Source: Microbacterium yannicii PS01
GTDB lineage: Bacteria > Actinomycetota > Actinomycetes > Actinomycetales > Microbacteriaceae
Assembly: GCF_000304335.1 (NCBI RefSeq)
Contig: NZ_CAJF01000003.1
Location: 124,001 to 188,000 of the forward strand
Length of the DNA stretch: 64,000 nucleotides
Direction of reading: 5' to 3'
How positions within the stretch are numbered: the first letter of the stretch is position 1; every line of letters begins with the position of its first letter. The position numbers and the translations under genes were made by a program. Shown in pieces: positions 36,766-47,160 of this stretch. A model generated the notes under the pieces. That model worked only from the letters and a program-made list of their open reading frames with translations, was not told the origin of the DNA and did no database searches.

Positions 36766-37257
36766 TCAGTCGCCCGTCTGGCCCGACATCTCCCGCTCGG
36801 CCCGTGCGGCGCCGTGATCCACCCGCAGCTGCTCGATGGCCGCCTCGAAGTCCTCGAGCGAGTCGAAGGCCTGGTAGACGCTCGCGAAGCGGAGATAGGC
36901 CACCTCGTCGAGTTCCCGCAGCGGCCCGAGGATCGCGAGCCCGATCTCGTTCGCGTCCAGCTGCGACGCTCCGGTCTGCCGGATGCTCTCCTCCACGGTC
37001 TGCGCGAGCACGGCCAGATCGGCCTCGGTCACGGGCCGCCCCTGGCATGCCTTGCGCACGCCCGACATGACCTTCTCCCTGCTGAACGGCTCGATCACCC
37101 CGGATCGCTTGATGACGTTCAGGCTGGCGGTCTCGACCGTGGTGAAGCGGCCACCGCACTGGGGGCACTGACGACGGCGACGGATGCTGAGACCGTCGTC
37201 GCTGGTGCGCGAATCGATCACACGCGAATCAGCGTGGCGGCAGAACGGGCAGTGCAT
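36766..37257 (-). CDS. nrdR: Transcriptional repressor of ribonucleotide reductase genes
   Basis: A 163-residue repressor with an N-terminal zinc ribbon (C3, C6, C31 and C34) and an ATP-cone domain (about 46-136) that senses nucleotides, with [13 protein letters not shown]. It controls nrd gene expression by binding NrdR boxes; none was found in this window. It lies 29 bases downstream of hisD. Confidence 0.95.
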   Translation of the reverse strand: MHCPFCRHADSRVIDSRTSDDGLSIRRRRQCPQCGGRFTTVETASLNVIKRSGVIEPFSREKVMSGVRKACQGRPVTEADLAVLAQTVEESIRQTGASQLDANEIGLAILGPLRELDEVAYLRFASVYQAFDSLEDFEAAIEQLRVDHGAARAEREMSGQTGD

Positions 37258-37286
37258 AGCAGAGACAGCCTAACCGCGAACGCCCG

Positions 37287-38588
37287 TCAGGACTCGAAAC
37301 GGACCGTGATCGCATCACCGTGCGCGGGAAGGGCCTCAGCCTCCGCGAGCGTCACGATGGCCTCGCGCACGACGGCAAGGGCGGCGCGGTCGTACTCGAT
37401 CACCTGCTGCGGGCGGAGGAACGTCGCGGCCGACAGCCCGGCGGAGTAGCGGGCCTGGCCCCCGGTCGGCAGAACATGGTTGCTGCCCGCCAGGTAGTCG
37501 CCGAGGCTCACCGGGGAGGACTCCCCCACGAAGACGGCGCCGGCGTGCACGAAGTCCTCGGCACGCGGCTCGGCGAGGTGCAGCTCGAGGTGCTCGGGGG
37601 CGTAGGCGTTGCTGAAGGCGGTGGCGGCCTCGAGGTCGTCGACGAGGACGATGGCGGACTGCGGTCCGCGCAGTGCTGCCGCGACCCGCTCGGCGTGGTG
37701 GGTCGCCGCGACGCGTGGCCCGAGTGCGTCGGCCACCGCCTCGGCGAGGGTCTCGGATGCGGTCACGAGGACCGCCGAGGCCTGCTCGTCGTGCTCGGCC
37801 TGGCTGATCAGGTCGGCGGCGACCAGGCGAGGGTCGGCGGTGTCGTCAGCGACGATGAGGATCTCTGTGGCGCCCGCCTCGGCATCCGTCCCCACCACCC
37901 CGGCGACCGCGCGCTTGGCGGCCGCGACGAAGTTGTTGCCGGGACCGGTGACGACGTCCACCGGGTCGAGGCCGAGTCCCGCCACTCCATGCGCCAGAGC
38001 GCCGATCGCACCCGCCCCGCCCATCGCATAGACCTCGGAGACGCCGAGGAGTTTCGCGGCGCCGAGGATGACAGGGTGGACGCGCCCGCCGAACTCCCGC
38101 TGCGCCGGTGACGCGAGGGCGATCTCGGCGACGCCCGCGACCTGTGCCGGCACGACGTTCATGACGACGCTCGAGGGGTACACCGCCTTGCCGCCGGGGA
38201 CGTACAGACCCACCCGGCGGACCGGCTGCCAGCGCTGAATCACACGGGCGCCGGGGCCGAGCTCGGTGACCGAGGGCGCAGGGACCTGCGCCGCGGACGC
38301 GCGGCGCACGCGGGCGATCGCCTCTTCGAGGGCCGCCCGGACGGCGGGTTCGAGCGCGCCCAGCGCCTCGTCGAGGTGGCTGGTGGGAACGCGCACGTCG
38401 TGCCCGGTGACGCCGTCGAACTGCTCGGCCTGCTCGCGCAGCGCGGTCTCGCCTCGAGCGGCGACGTCCTGGACGATCCGGGCAGCGGTGGAGAGTGCCT
38501 CTTCCCGGGCCGCCCCGGCGCGCGGGACGACGGCGAGGAGTTCGGCTGGCGAGAGCGCGCGGCCGCGCAGATCGATCGTCCGGAGCAT
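37287..38588 (-). CDS. hisD: Histidinol dehydrogenase
   Basis: Performs the last two oxidations of histidine synthesis, from histidinol to histidine, using NAD and zinc. 433 residues, normal length. Motifs: VTGPGNNFVAAAKRAV, SQAEHDEQA (zinc region), and AYAPEHLELH, the conserved His/Glu segment. Other his genes are not adjacent on this window. Starts 30 bases after the repeat-containing membrane gene. Confidence 0.96.
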   Translation of the reverse strand: MLRTIDLRGRALSPAELLAVVPRAGAAREEALSTAARIVQDVAARGETALREQAEQFDGVTGHDVRVPTSHLDEALGALEPAVRAALEEAIARVRRASAAQVPAPSVTELGPGARVIQRWQPVRRVGLYVPGGKAVYPSSVVMNVVPAQVAGVAEIALASPAQREFGGRVHPVILGAAKLLGVSEVYAMGGAGAIGALAHGVAGLGLDPVDVVTGPGNNFVAAAKRAVAGVVGTDAEAGATEILIVADDTADPRLVAADLISQAEHDEQASAVLVTASETLAEAVADALGPRVAATHHAERVAAALRGPQSAIVLVDDLEAATAFSNAYAPEHLELHLAEPRAEDFVHAGAVFVGESSPVSLGDYLAGSNHVLPTGGQARYSAGLSAATFLRPQQVIEYDRAALAVVREAIVTLAEAEALPAHGDAITVRFES

Positions 38589-38618
38589 CCTTCTACGGTA
38601 CCGCGCCGCTCGTGCCGG

Positions 38619-39692
38619 CTAGCCTCGCGTGACGCCCGTGGTGTCGTGCAGGTAGCCGATGCGGCCGTCCTCGTGACGCACCACGAAGACCTCGCCGCGG
38701 TCCTCGATGACGAGGGCCCACGCGGTCGGGCCGATGCGGAACACCGGGATCCCGATCTCGTCGACCACGTCGCGTTCCTCGGGTACGAGCGCCCAGAACG
38801 CCTGCTGACGGGGCGCGGCCGCCGCTGCGGGCTCGGCAGTCGGGGCCGAGGTGTCGACCGGCTCGAACGACTCGCGCGCTTGAGCCGGCGCCGCTGACTC
38901 GGCCGCCTCGGTGTCGGCGACCGTATCGGTGGCCTGGTCGTTGCTGACCGGGTACGCGGTGGTCTCAGGGTACGCCGTGGTCTCGGGGTACGCGGTGGTC
39001 TCCGCGGTTCGCGTCGGCTCCGCCTGAGCCGTGGCGGCGGGAGCCGGCGCCGCGGTCGGGGCGTCGTGATCGGCGGCGCCGCCATACGCGGCCCCCTCGG
39101 TCGCTGCCTCGGCGCGCGGAGCAGGCGCGGGACGCGCCGTGACCGGGCGGACCGGCCGTGCGTTGCGGTGGGCCACGATCTCGGGCCGGCCGCGGAAGTC
39201 CTGCGCGAAGGGGGCGATGAAGGGTGCGAAGACCGTCAGCAGCACGCCGGCGAGGAGGAGGAAGAACTCGACCCACACGACCCACGTGGCGACGAAGACG
39301 CGCTGATTGGCGAGCGTGATGAACGAGTTCCAGATCATCGTGAGCCAGAGCAGGGTCGCCACGGAGAACGCGACGGATGCGAACTGATCGATGCCGAGCG
39401 AGCCGACGCGGCGGATGCCCTGGGGCGAGAGCCGGCGCAGCACGATGAGGAACACCGCGACCGTCGGCAGCCCGATCGTGAGCACCCAGTCGATGCCGTT
39501 GCTCCACACCGAGGGGCCGACACCGATCGCACCCGCGATCGGGAAGAACGAGATCACGAAGGCGACGAGCCAGGTGCCGATCAGCGCCACCTCGCGAATC
39601 GAGAACGGCCCGACGCCGTACTGCTCATCGGCGGCGTCCGCCCCGGATGCGGTGTGCTCTTCGCGCTGGTCCTCGCGCTTGTCGTCGGTCAC
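38619..39692 (-). CDS. Membrane protein with C-terminal conserved domain, function unknown
   Basis: About 357 residues. Four membrane helices (roughly 37-55, 68-86, 106-125, 138-158), a long Ala/Pro/Thr-rich linker containing three tandem ETTAYP repeats (18-base units at 38950-39003), and a C-terminal domain from about 305 with WALVPEERDVVDEIGIPVF and a closing HEDGRIGYLHD. GTG at 39692 is preferred to the ATG two codons earlier because GGAAGGG ends directly before that ATG. No function recognised. It lies between dnaE and hisD. Confidence 0.75.
   Translation of the reverse strand: MTDDKREDQREEHTASGADAADEQYGVGPFSIREVALIGTWLVAFVISFFPIAGAIGVGPSVWSNGIDWVLTIGLPTVAVFLIVLRRLSPQGIRRVGSLGIDQFASVAFSVATLLWLTMIWNSFITLANQRVFVATWVVWVEFFLLLAGVLLTVFAPFIAPFAQDFRGRPEIVAHRNARPVRPVTARPAPAPRAEAATEGAAYGGAADHDAPTAAPAPAATAQAEPTRTAETTAYPETTAYPETTAYPVSNDQATDTVADTEAAESAAPAQARESFEPVDTSAPTAEPAAAAAPRQQAFWALVPEERDVVDEIGIPVFRIGPTAWALVIEDRGEVFVVRHEDGRIGYLHDTTGVTRG
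38950..39003 (-). repeat. Three tandem 18-base repeats within a membrane-protein gene
   Basis: Three copies of an 18-base unit beginning GGGTACGC on the plus strand (38950, 38968, 38986) encode ETTAYP three times in the linker of the membrane protein. In-frame repeats like this can change copy number without breaking the frame. Confidence 0.85.
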
Positions 39693-39813
39693 GATCATCC
39701 CTTCCGGCGGGCGTCCGAGGCCCGCGCCGTCCTGATCCTACTCACGCCGCATGAGACGTCGATGAGACTCGACGCCTCGGACGGCAGTCTTGAAATCGGC
39801 TGCTTCGGCCGTC

Positions 39814-42800
39814 TCACCCTAGGCACTGCGGGCCCAACAGGCCCTTCAGCTCGCCGTAGAGGTCGGGGGTGATGCGCACCGTGTGCGGCACCTCGAAGAC
39901 CTTCGCGACGGCGCCGCTGTGGAGCTTCATCGTGATCTCGGTGTCGCCTCGATGCCGCTCGAGCATCTGCAGCAGCTCGCCGATCACGGCCTCGTTGGCA
40001 CGCCTCTCCGGCATCACGAGCACCAGCGCCCCCGACTCGTCCATCGAGCCGAGATCGGGGCTGAAGGCCGACTGCGCGTGCAGGTTCATGCCGTCGTCGC
40101 GGCGCGAGACGCGTCCGCGCACGACGAGGATCGAGTCGGCCACCAGCATCGGAGCGAATTCGGTGTACGTCTTGCCCATGAACATCACGGTGATCTCACC
40201 GTCGAAGTCCTCCACGGTGATCATGCCGTAGGGGTTGCCGCTCTGCTTGGCGACGCGGTGCTGGACGCTCGTGACCAGCCCTGCGACCGTCACCTGATCG
40301 CCGTCGCCGACGTCCTCGGACGCCAGCAGGTCGTGGATGCTCGTCGACGCATGCTTGGCGAGCGGGATCTCGAGGCCGGCGAGCGGATGATCGGAGACGT
40401 AGAGACCGAGCATCTCGCGTTCGAACGCGAGCTTGTCCTTCTTGTTCCATTCCGGCCGAGGCGGCACCTTGGGTGGAGCGACCTCTTCGACGGCGTCGTA
40501 CAGACTGTCGAAGTCGAAGCCGATGGCTCCCTGCGCCTCATTGCGCTTGCGATCGACGGCGGCCTCGGTGGCGTCCTCGTGCACCTCCATGAGTGCTCGG
40601 CGGGTGTCGCCCATCGAGTCGAACGCGCCCGCCTTGATGAGGGATTCGATGGTCCGCTTGTTCGTGACGTGCATCGGAGCCTTGGTCAGGAAGTCGTGGA
40701 ACGAGGTGAACGCCGCGTCCTTCCGAGCCTGCACGATCCCGTCGACCACGTTCGCACCGACGTTCCGCACCGCCCCCAGCCCGAAGCGGATGTCCTCCCC
40801 GACGGCCGCGAAGTAGCGGATGGATTCGCCCACGTCGGGCGGCAGCACCTTGATTCCCATGCGCCGGCACTCGTTGAGGTAGACGGCCATCTTGTCTTTG
40901 GAATCTCCCACGCTCGTCAGCAGGGCAGCCATGTACTCGGCCGGGAAATGGGCCTTGAGGTACGCCGTCCAGTACGACACGAGGCCGTACGCGGCCGAGT
41001 GCGCCTTGTTGAAGGCGTAGTCCGAGAACGGCAGCAGGATGTCCCACAGTGATTTGATCGCCGCGTCGCCGAACCCGCGCTCCTTCATTCCTCCGGAGAA
41101 GCCCTCGTACTGCTTGTCGAGCTCGGACTTCTTCTTCTTTCCCATCGCGCGCCGCAGGATGTCTGCCTGACCGAGGCTGAAGCCTGCGACCCGCTGCGCG
41201 ATCGCCATGACCTGCTCCTGATAGATGATCAGGCCGTAGCTGGTGTCGAGGATGTCCTTCAGCGGCTCCCCGAGCTCGGGGTGGATCGGCGTGATGTCCT
41301 GCTGGCCGTTCTTGCGGAGCGCGTAGTTGATGTGCGAGTTGGCGCCCATCGGGCCCGGCCGGTACAGCGCGATGACGGCCGAGATGTCTTCGAAGTTGTC
41401 GGGCTTCAACAGGCGCAGGAGGGACCGCATCGGCCCGCCGTCGAGCTGGAAGACGCCGAGTGTGTCGCCGCGCGCCAGGAGGTCGTACGCGGCGCGGTCG
41501 TCGAGCTCGAGGTGCTCGAGATCGAGCTCCTGGCCCTTGTTCATCCGGATGTTGTCGAGGGCATCCGAGATGATCGTGAGGTTGCGCAGCCCCAGGAAGT
41601 CCATCTTGATCAGCCCGAGCGTCTCGCACGACGGATAGTCGAACTGCGTGACGATCTGGCCGTCCTGCTCGCGGCGCATGATCGGGATGATGTCGAGCAG
41701 CGGCTCGCTCGACATGATCACGCCGGCGGCGTGCACGCCCCACTGACGCTTGAGGCCCTCCAGACCGAGCGCTCGGTCGAAGACCGTCTTGGCCTCGGGG
41801 TCGGTCTCGATCAGGGCACGGAACTCGCTGGCTTCCTTGAATCGCGGATGCTGCGCGTCGAACATGCCGCTGAGCGGCATGTCTTTGCCCATGACCGCGG
41901 GAGGCATGGCCTTGGTCAGCCGCTCCCCCATGCTGAACGGGAAGCCCAGGACGCGTCCGGCGTCCTTGAGCGCCTGCTTCGACTTGATCGTGCCGTAGGT
42001 GACGATCTGGGCGACCCTCTCGGAGCCGTACTTCTCGGTGACGTAGTCGATCACCTCGCCGCGGCGCCGGTCGTCGAAGTCCACGTCGAAGTCGGGCATC
42101 GAGACGCGATCGGGGTTGAGGAAGCGCTCGAAGATGAGCCCGTGCTCGAGCGGGTCGAGATCGGTGATCCGCATGGCGTAGGCGACCATCGAGCCGGCGC
42201 CCGAGCCGCGGCCGGGGCCGACGCGGATGCCGTTGTTCTTCGCCCAGTTGATGAAGTCGGCGACGACGAGGAAGTAGCCGGGGAAACCCCCATCTGAAGG
42301 ATGATGCCCGTCTCGTACTCGGCCTGCTTCCGCACCCTGTCGGGAATGCCGTCGGGGTACCGGTAGTGCAGCCCCGCCTCGACCTCCTTGACCAGCCAGC
42401 TGTCTTCGGTCTCGCCCTCGGGGACGGGGAAGCGCGGCATGTAGTTCGCGCTCGTGTTGAACTCGACCTCGCACCGCTCGGCGATCAGGAGGGTGTTGTC
42501 GCACGCTTCCGGGTGATCGCGGAAGATCTGCCGCATCTCCTGCGCGGTCTTGATGTAGTAGCCGTCGCCGTCGAACTTGAAGCGGTTCGGGTCGTCGAGC
42601 GTGGACCCCGATTGCACGCAGAGAAGGGCGGCGTGCGCGTCGGCCTCGTGCTGGTGCGTGTAATGCGAGTCGTTCGTCGCGACGAGCGGGATGTCGAGGT
42701 CTTTCGCCAGGCGCAGCAGGTCGGTCATGACCCGGCGCTCGATCGAGAGCCCGTGGTCCATGATCTCGGCGAAGTAGTTCTCCTTGCCGAAGATGTCTCG

Positions 42801-43334
42801 GAAGTCCGCGGCCGCCGCGCGGGCGGCGTCGTACTGACCGAGGCGCAGACGTGTCTGCACTTCGCCGGAAGGGCATCCGGTCGTCGCGATGAGCCCCTTG
42901 CCGTACGTCTCGAGCAGCTCCCGATCCATCCGGGGCTTGAAGTAGTAGCCCTCCATGCTCGACAGCGAACTGAGCCGGAAGAGGTTGTGCATGCCCTCCG
43001 TGCTCTGACTCCACATCGTCGTGTGGGTGTACGCGCCGGAGCCCGACACGTCGTCGCTCTTCTGCTCAGGGCTGCCCCACGCGACGCGGGACTTGTCGCT
43101 GCGGTGGGTGCCGGGGGTCACGTACGCCTCGAGGCCGATGATCGGCTTCACCCCCGCCGCTTTGGCGGCGTTGTAGAACTCGAACGCGGCGAAGGTGTTG
43201 CCGTGATCGGTCACGGCGATCGCGGGCATGCCGTAGTCGGCTGCGGCCTGCGTCATCGCGCCGATCTTGGCGGCGCCGTCGAGCATCGAGTACTCGCTGT
43301 GCACGTGCAGGTGAACGAAGGAGTCGGATGCCAC
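39814..43334 (-). pseudogene. dnaE: DNA polymerase III alpha subunit (dnaE), disrupted by a frameshift
   Basis: Replicative polymerase. The N-terminal part (43334 to about 42290, about 349 codons) has the PHP domain HLHVHSEYSMLDG; the rest, in another frame, has PGRGSGAG, catalytic PDFDVDF, the tRNA/fingers region, and a C-terminal OB fold. The break is at 42280-42291, where the plus strand reads G4-A3-C5; the expected protein QMGFPGYF requires G4-A2-C4, so two extra bases sit in adjacent homopolymers. Removing them gives 1172 intact codons, the normal size. Because this gene is essential and the rest is undamaged, a sequencing or assembly error is more likely than a true pseudogene. Confidence 0.93.
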
Positions 43335-43409
43335 GGATCGAGTCTACGAACCTGTTCCGACACGATCGGCCCGCGCGCCGGTCGTGCACGGAACGGCGGT
43401 CGCAGGTCG

Positions 43410-43428
43410 CTTCAGGTTCGACCTGAAG
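43410..43428. promoter_or_regulatory. Perfect palindrome upstream of dnaE
   Basis: CTTCAGG-TTCGA-CCTGAAG: perfect 7-base arms, 76 bases upstream of the dnaE start and 37 bases past the GNAT stop. It could be an operator (its arms resemble MerR-family sites) or a small terminator for the GNAT gene; no T-run follows. Confidence 0.4.
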
Positions 43429-43464
43429 GTGAAAGTCGAGCCTTCATCGATTCGACGGACAGGA

Positions 43465-44037
43465 TCAGCGCAGGTCGAGGCGCATCAGCACGCGCGGGAA
43501 TCCCGAGAGCACCGACGTCGTGTCGGCCGCCTTGGCGAACCCGGCGCTCTCGAACAGCCGCCGCGTGCCGACATAGGCCATGGTCAGGTCGACCTTGGCG
43601 CCGTCGTTGTCGACGGGATACCCCTCGACCGCCGGCGCGCCCTGCGCCCGGGCGAAGTCGACGGCGCCGTCGATGAGCGCGTGCATGACGCCTTTCCTGC
43701 GGTGCCCGGGACGGACCCGGAAGCACCACAGCGACCACGCCTCGAGGTCGTCGACGTGCGGGATCTTCCGGAAGGTCGCGAAGTGGGTGCGGCCGCGTGG
43801 CGCCACCGCGGCCCAGCCGACGACCTCATCGCCGTCGTAGGCCAGCACGCCGATCGGACCCTCCTCGTCCATCAGCCGGCGGACGCGTTCGCCCCGCTCG
43901 GGCCCGCGGAGCGCCGTCGCCTCTTTCGATGGGATGCGGTAGCTGAGGCAGAAGCACACGGTCGACTCGGGCTTCTTCGGCCCGATGACCGCGGCGACGT
44001 CATCGAAGACGGTCGCGGGCCTGACCTCGATCGCCAT
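43465..44037 (-). CDS. GNAT family N-acetyltransferase
   Basis: A 190-residue acetyl-CoA-dependent transferase. The GNAT core is visible: VVGWAAVAPRG strand, then the acetyl-CoA loop VRPGHRRKGVMHALI (with R/Q-x-x-G-x-G/A-like pattern RRKGV), and LFESAGF at the end. The substrate is unknown. ATG at 44037 is chosen from homology start MAIEVRPAT; the frame is open far upstream. Divergent from the NUDIX gene. Confidence 0.88.
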   Translation of the reverse strand: MAIEVRPATVFDDVAAVIGPKKPESTVCFCLSYRIPSKEATALRGPERGERVRRLMDEEGPIGVLAYDGDEVVGWAAVAPRGRTHFATFRKIPHVDDLEAWSLWCFRVRPGHRRKGVMHALIDGAVDFARAQGAPAVEGYPVDNDGAKVDLTMAYVGTRRLFESAGFAKAADTTSVLSGFPRVLMRLDLR

Positions 44038-44094
44038 GCCGACACTCTGCCCCCGTCCTCTGACATCGTCCAGTGGCGCCCGTAGGGTGAGTGC

Positions 44095-44568
44095 ATGCCG
44101 ACCCCGGATTTCGTCCTCGAGCTGCGCCGCAAGATCGGCACAGACCCGCTGCCGCTCGCCGGTGTGACCGCTGTGGTCTTCCGCGACGACAAGGTGCTGC
44201 TCGGCCGTCGGAGCGACAACGGAGCGCTGACGCCCGTGACGGGGATCGTCGATCCGGGCGAAGAGCCGGCCGACGCGGCCGTCCGCGAGACGCTGGAAGA
44301 GGCGGGCGTCGTGTGCCGCGCGGAGCGGCTGGCCTGGGTGCACCAGATCCCGCGGGTGACGTACGAGAACGGCGACCAGTCCGACTACCTCGACCTGACC
44401 TTCCGCTGCGTCTGGGTCTCGGGCGATCCGTACCCGGCGGACGGCGAGATGAGCGAGGTCGGCTGGTACGACCTCGACGCGCTGCCCGATCTCGGAACGG
44501 ACATGCGCCGCCGCATCGCGTCCGCGATCGCCGAGGACGATGTCGCGCGCTTCGAGGGCGGTCGCTGA
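44095..44568 (+). CDS. NUDIX hydrolase
   Basis: A 157-residue NUDIX-fold hydrolase with a complete Nudix box at residues 50-72, including GEEPADAAVRETLEEAGV. It cleaves nucleoside diphosphates linked to another moiety; the specific substrate is not predictable. Divergent from the GNAT gene and convergent with rluD. Confidence 0.92.
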   Translation: MPTPDFVLELRRKIGTDPLPLAGVTAVVFRDDKVLLGRRSDNGALTPVTGIVDPGEEPADAAVRETLEEAGVVCRAERLAWVHQIPRVTYENGDQSDYLDLTFRCVWVSGDPYPADGEMSEVGWYDLDALPDLGTDMRRRIASAIAEDDVARFEGGR

Positions 44569-44594
44569 GGAGGGCGCACGTCCCGGCGCTGCTC

Positions 44595-45515
44595 TCAGTC
44601 GCCGCGCAGCAGGTCGAGCGCGTGCTGGAGGTCGGCCGGGTAGGCCGAGACGAAGGTGACCCACTCGCCCGACGCGGGGTGCGCGAACGACAGCTGGTGA
44701 GCGTGCAGCCACTGGCGCGTGAGCCCGAGACGGGTAGACAGGGTCGGGTCCGCTCCGTAGAGCGGGTCTCCGACGCAGGGATGCCGGTGCGCGGCCATGT
44801 GCACGCGGATCTGGTGCGTTCGCCCCGTCTCGAGGTGGATCTCGAGCAGCGAGGCGCCCGGGAACGCCTCGAGCGTCTCGTAGTGCGTGACCGAGTCCTT
44901 GCCGGCGGGTGTCACCGCGAACTTCCACGAGTGCGTCGGATGACGTCCGATGGGCGCGTCGATCGTTCCGGCGAGCGGATCCGGGTGCCCTTGGACGACC
45001 GCGTGGTAGATCTTCTCGACCTCGCGCTCCTTGAAGGCGCGCTTGAGCGCCGTGTACGCGCGCTCGGTCTTCGCGACCACCATGAGGCCGCTCGTGCCGA
45101 CATCCAGGCGATGCACCACGCCCTGACGCTCGGCAGCGCCGGTCGTGGCGATCCGGTATCCGCCGGCAGCGAGGGCTCCGAGCACCGTCGGGCCCTCCCA
45201 GCCGACCGAGGGGTGCGCCGCGACCCCGGAGGGCTTGTCGACCACGACGATGTCGTCGTCGTCGTAGACGATGCCGAGATCGGGCACGGCCACGGGAACC
45301 ACCCTCGGCTCCTCTTTGGGAGACCACGACACCTCGAGCCAGGCGCCGCCGCGCAGCTTGTCGGACTTGGCGAGCTGTCGCCCGTCCATCACGACGCCGC
45401 CGGCCTCGGCGACGTCGGCCGCGAACGTGCGCGAGAAGCCGAGCATCTTCGCCAGAGCCGCATCGACCCTCGCGCCGTCGAGCCCGTCGGGCACGGGAAG
45501 GCTGCGCGAATCCAC
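44595..45515 (-). CDS. rluD: RluD-type 23S rRNA pseudouridine synthase
   Basis: Makes pseudouridines in 23S rRNA. 306 residues with the catalytic motif [11 protein letters not shown] (Asp nucleophile) and [10 protein letters not shown], and an S4-like N-terminal part. GTG at 45515 comes one base after the lspA stop, so it is translationally coupled to lspA; the lspA-rluD pair is conserved in many bacteria. The exact target uridines are inferred from the family. Confidence 0.93.
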   Translation of the reverse strand: MDSRSLPVPDGLDGARVDAALAKMLGFSRTFAADVAEAGGVVMDGRQLAKSDKLRGGAWLEVSWSPKEEPRVVPVAVPDLGIVYDDDDIVVVDKPSGVAAHPSVGWEGPTVLGALAAGGYRIATTGAAERQGVVHRLDVGTSGLMVVAKTERAYTALKRAFKEREVEKIYHAVVQGHPDPLAGTIDAPIGRHPTHSWKFAVTPAGKDSVTHYETLEAFPGASLLEIHLETGRTHQIRVHMAAHRHPCVGDPLYGADPTLSTRLGLTRQWLHAHQLSFAHPASGEWVTFVSAYPADLQHALDLLRGD

Positions 45516-45516
45516 G

Positions 45517-46104
45517 TCAGTCCTTCGTCTGACCGGATGCCTCGGCATCCGACTGCTCGTCCCCGCTCGGCGCGTCGGACTCGGCGCCCCGACGCTCGCG
45601 GGTGCCGTCGAGGTGCAGCCCGACGAGGACCAAGAGTGCGACGCCGATCATCATCGTGACGATGAAGATGTCGGCGACGTTGTAGATCGCCGGCATCATC
45701 CATGGGGTGTTGATGAAGTCGACGACGTGGCCGACGGGAAACCCGGGTTCGCGCAGTACCCGGTCGGTGAGGTTGCCCAGCACACCGCCCAGCAGCAGCC
45801 CGAGGGCGACCGCCCACAGGCGCGACGAGACCCGGGTCACCGCGAGGTACACGATGACGAGAGCGACGGCGGCCAGAGCGATCGTGAAGATCCAGGTCAC
45901 GCCTTCGCCGAGCGAGAACGCGGCCCCGGGATTGCGGGTGAGGTAGAAGATCAGGAAGTCGCCGAGGACGTGGACCGGCTCCTGGTAGGGCAGGTTCTCG
46001 AGCGCAAGGTGCTTCGCAAACTGGTCGGCGGCCAGTACCAGCACCGCGAGGACCGCGATGATGGTACCGGCCGCCGCCTTATGAAGCGGGGGTCGGCCTG
46101 ACAA
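45517..46104 (-). CDS. lspA: Lipoprotein signal peptidase
   Basis: Membrane aspartic protease that cleaves signal peptides from lipoproteins such as CtaC and the 15565 lipoprotein. 195 residues; four helices; catalytic Asp residues in LGNLTDRV and NVADIFIV; the NPGAAFS loop is intact. The start is weak: TTG at 46104 with no obvious ribosome binding site. The C-terminal tail (beyond about 160) is charged and acidic. It lies 8 bases after divIVA. Confidence 0.93.
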   Translation of the reverse strand: MSGRPPLHKAAAGTIIAVLAVLVLAADQFAKHLALENLPYQEPVHVLGDFLIFYLTRNPGAAFSLGEGVTWIFTIALAAVALVIVYLAVTRVSSRLWAVALGLLLGGVLGNLTDRVLREPGFPVGHVVDFINTPWMMPAIYNVADIFIVTMMIGVALLVLVGLHLDGTRERRGAESDAPSGDEQSDAEASGQTKD

Positions 46105-46112
46105 AGGCCGGC

Positions 46113-46691
46113 TCAGAGACCGATCGCCGAGACCGGCTGCGAGCCGGACGTCGTCGTGGTCTCGAGATCACGCAGCTTGCCTTCGATGTAGCTGCGCAGC
46201 TGCGCGCGGTAATCGCGTTCGAAGTTGCGCAGCTCGGTGATGCGACCCTCGAGGGTGGTGCGCTCGCGCTCGAGCTTCGACAGCTCCTCGCGACCGCGGG
46301 TCTCGGCCTCGGACACGATCGAGGCGGCCTGCGCCTTGGCATCGGAGATGAGCTGGTCGCGCTGGGCGATGCCCTCGGCCACGTGCTCGTCGTGCAGGCG
46401 CTGAGCCAGCTCGATGATCCCGGCGCTCGCTGCGGGAGCCGCGGCAGCCGGTGCGGCGGCCGCCGGAGCAGGCGCCTCCACCACAGGAGCCGGTTCGGCG
46501 GCTCGTGCGGGCGCTTCGCCCGACTCGTACGCCGCCAGCTTCGCCTTCAGCTCTTCGTTCTCAGCCAGTGCCTTGCGCCACTCGACGACGATCTCATCGA
46601 GGAAGTCATCCACCTCGTCGGGGTCGAACCCCTCCTTGAAGCGGACGTGCTGGAACTGCTTGGTGACGACGTCATCGGGGGTCAATGCCAT
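46113..46691 (-). CDS. wag31: DivIVA/Wag31 cell-growth scaffold
   Basis: Coiled-coil protein that marks the poles and guides apical growth and septum wall synthesis in actinobacteria. 192 residues: conserved lipid-binding N-terminus (MALTPDDVV, then FKEGFDPDEVDDFLDE, 18-33), an Ala/Pro-rich linker (about 60-90), then a long coiled coil (about 93-175). A promoter is proposed upstream at 46795-46824. Confidence 0.95.
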   Translation of the reverse strand: MALTPDDVVTKQFQHVRFKEGFDPDEVDDFLDEIVVEWRKALAENEELKAKLAAYESGEAPARAAEPAPVVEAPAPAAAAPAAAAPAASAGIIELAQRLHDEHVAEGIAQRDQLISDAKAQAASIVSEAETRGREELSKLERERTTLEGRITELRNFERDYRAQLRSYIEGKLRDLETTTTSGSQPVSAIGL

Positions 46692-46794
46692 GATGGGTTC
46701 CTCTTTCGAGCGTCTGGACCGTGCCGATCGGTTGGCCGGTTCCCGGGGGCCGATGTCGGGGGGCCGACCGACGGGCGGCCGGCCGTATCAGGCA

Positions 46795-46824
46795 AGCATA
46801 GCCGCGGCATCCGAGCGTGTCGAA
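46795..46824 (-). promoter_or_regulatory. Candidate promoter of divIVA/wag31
   Basis: On the minus strand TTCGAC (46819-46824) and TATGCT (46795-46800) are separated by 18 bases, about 100 bases upstream of the divIVA start. They resemble -35 and -10 elements of the vegetative sigma factor. Judged by eye only. Confidence 0.4.
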
Positions 46825-46851
46825 GGCGCGAGCCGCCTGGCGGCGTACGTG

Positions 46852-47151
46852 TCAGCTCGCGATGCTGCGCGTGACGCTGAGCAGGATGAAGCACAGCAGC
46901 ATCGTCAGCGCGAAGCCGAAATCGATCGCGATCGCGCCGACGCGCAGCGGTGGGATGAACCGTCGGAAGAGCTTGATCGGAGGATCGGTGACGGTGTAGA
47001 TGATCTCGGCTGCGACCAGTCCCGCGCCCCGAGGACGCCATTCGCGGTTGAAGAACGGGATCCAGTCGAGGATCAGCCGTGCGAGCAGCACGAAGACGTA
47101 CAGGAGCAGTGCGAGATTGAGGATCGATGCGATGATCTGGACGACGGCCAC
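46852..47151 (-). CDS. YggT family membrane protein
   Basis: A 99-residue protein with two membrane helices (about 7-27 and 73-93) and the family pattern RLILDWIPFFNREWRP, then TDPPIKLFRRFIPPLR. YggT proteins near sepF and divIVA are linked to cell division in actinobacteria and other bacteria, but the biochemical role is unknown. GTG start at 47151; it lies 9 bases after the sepF stop. Confidence 0.9.
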   Translation of the reverse strand: MAVVQIIASILNLALLLYVFVLLARLILDWIPFFNREWRPRGAGLVAAEIIYTVTDPPIKLFRRFIPPLRVGAIAIDFGFALTMLLCFILLSVTRSIAS

Positions 47152-47160
47152 GTAGCCAGA

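Noticed and set aside
42280..42291. Programmed ribosomal frameshift in dnaE
   Set aside because: Only the Gly codon could slip cleanly, the product would gain an extra Gly, and no stimulatory structure is seen; an indel error explains the data better.
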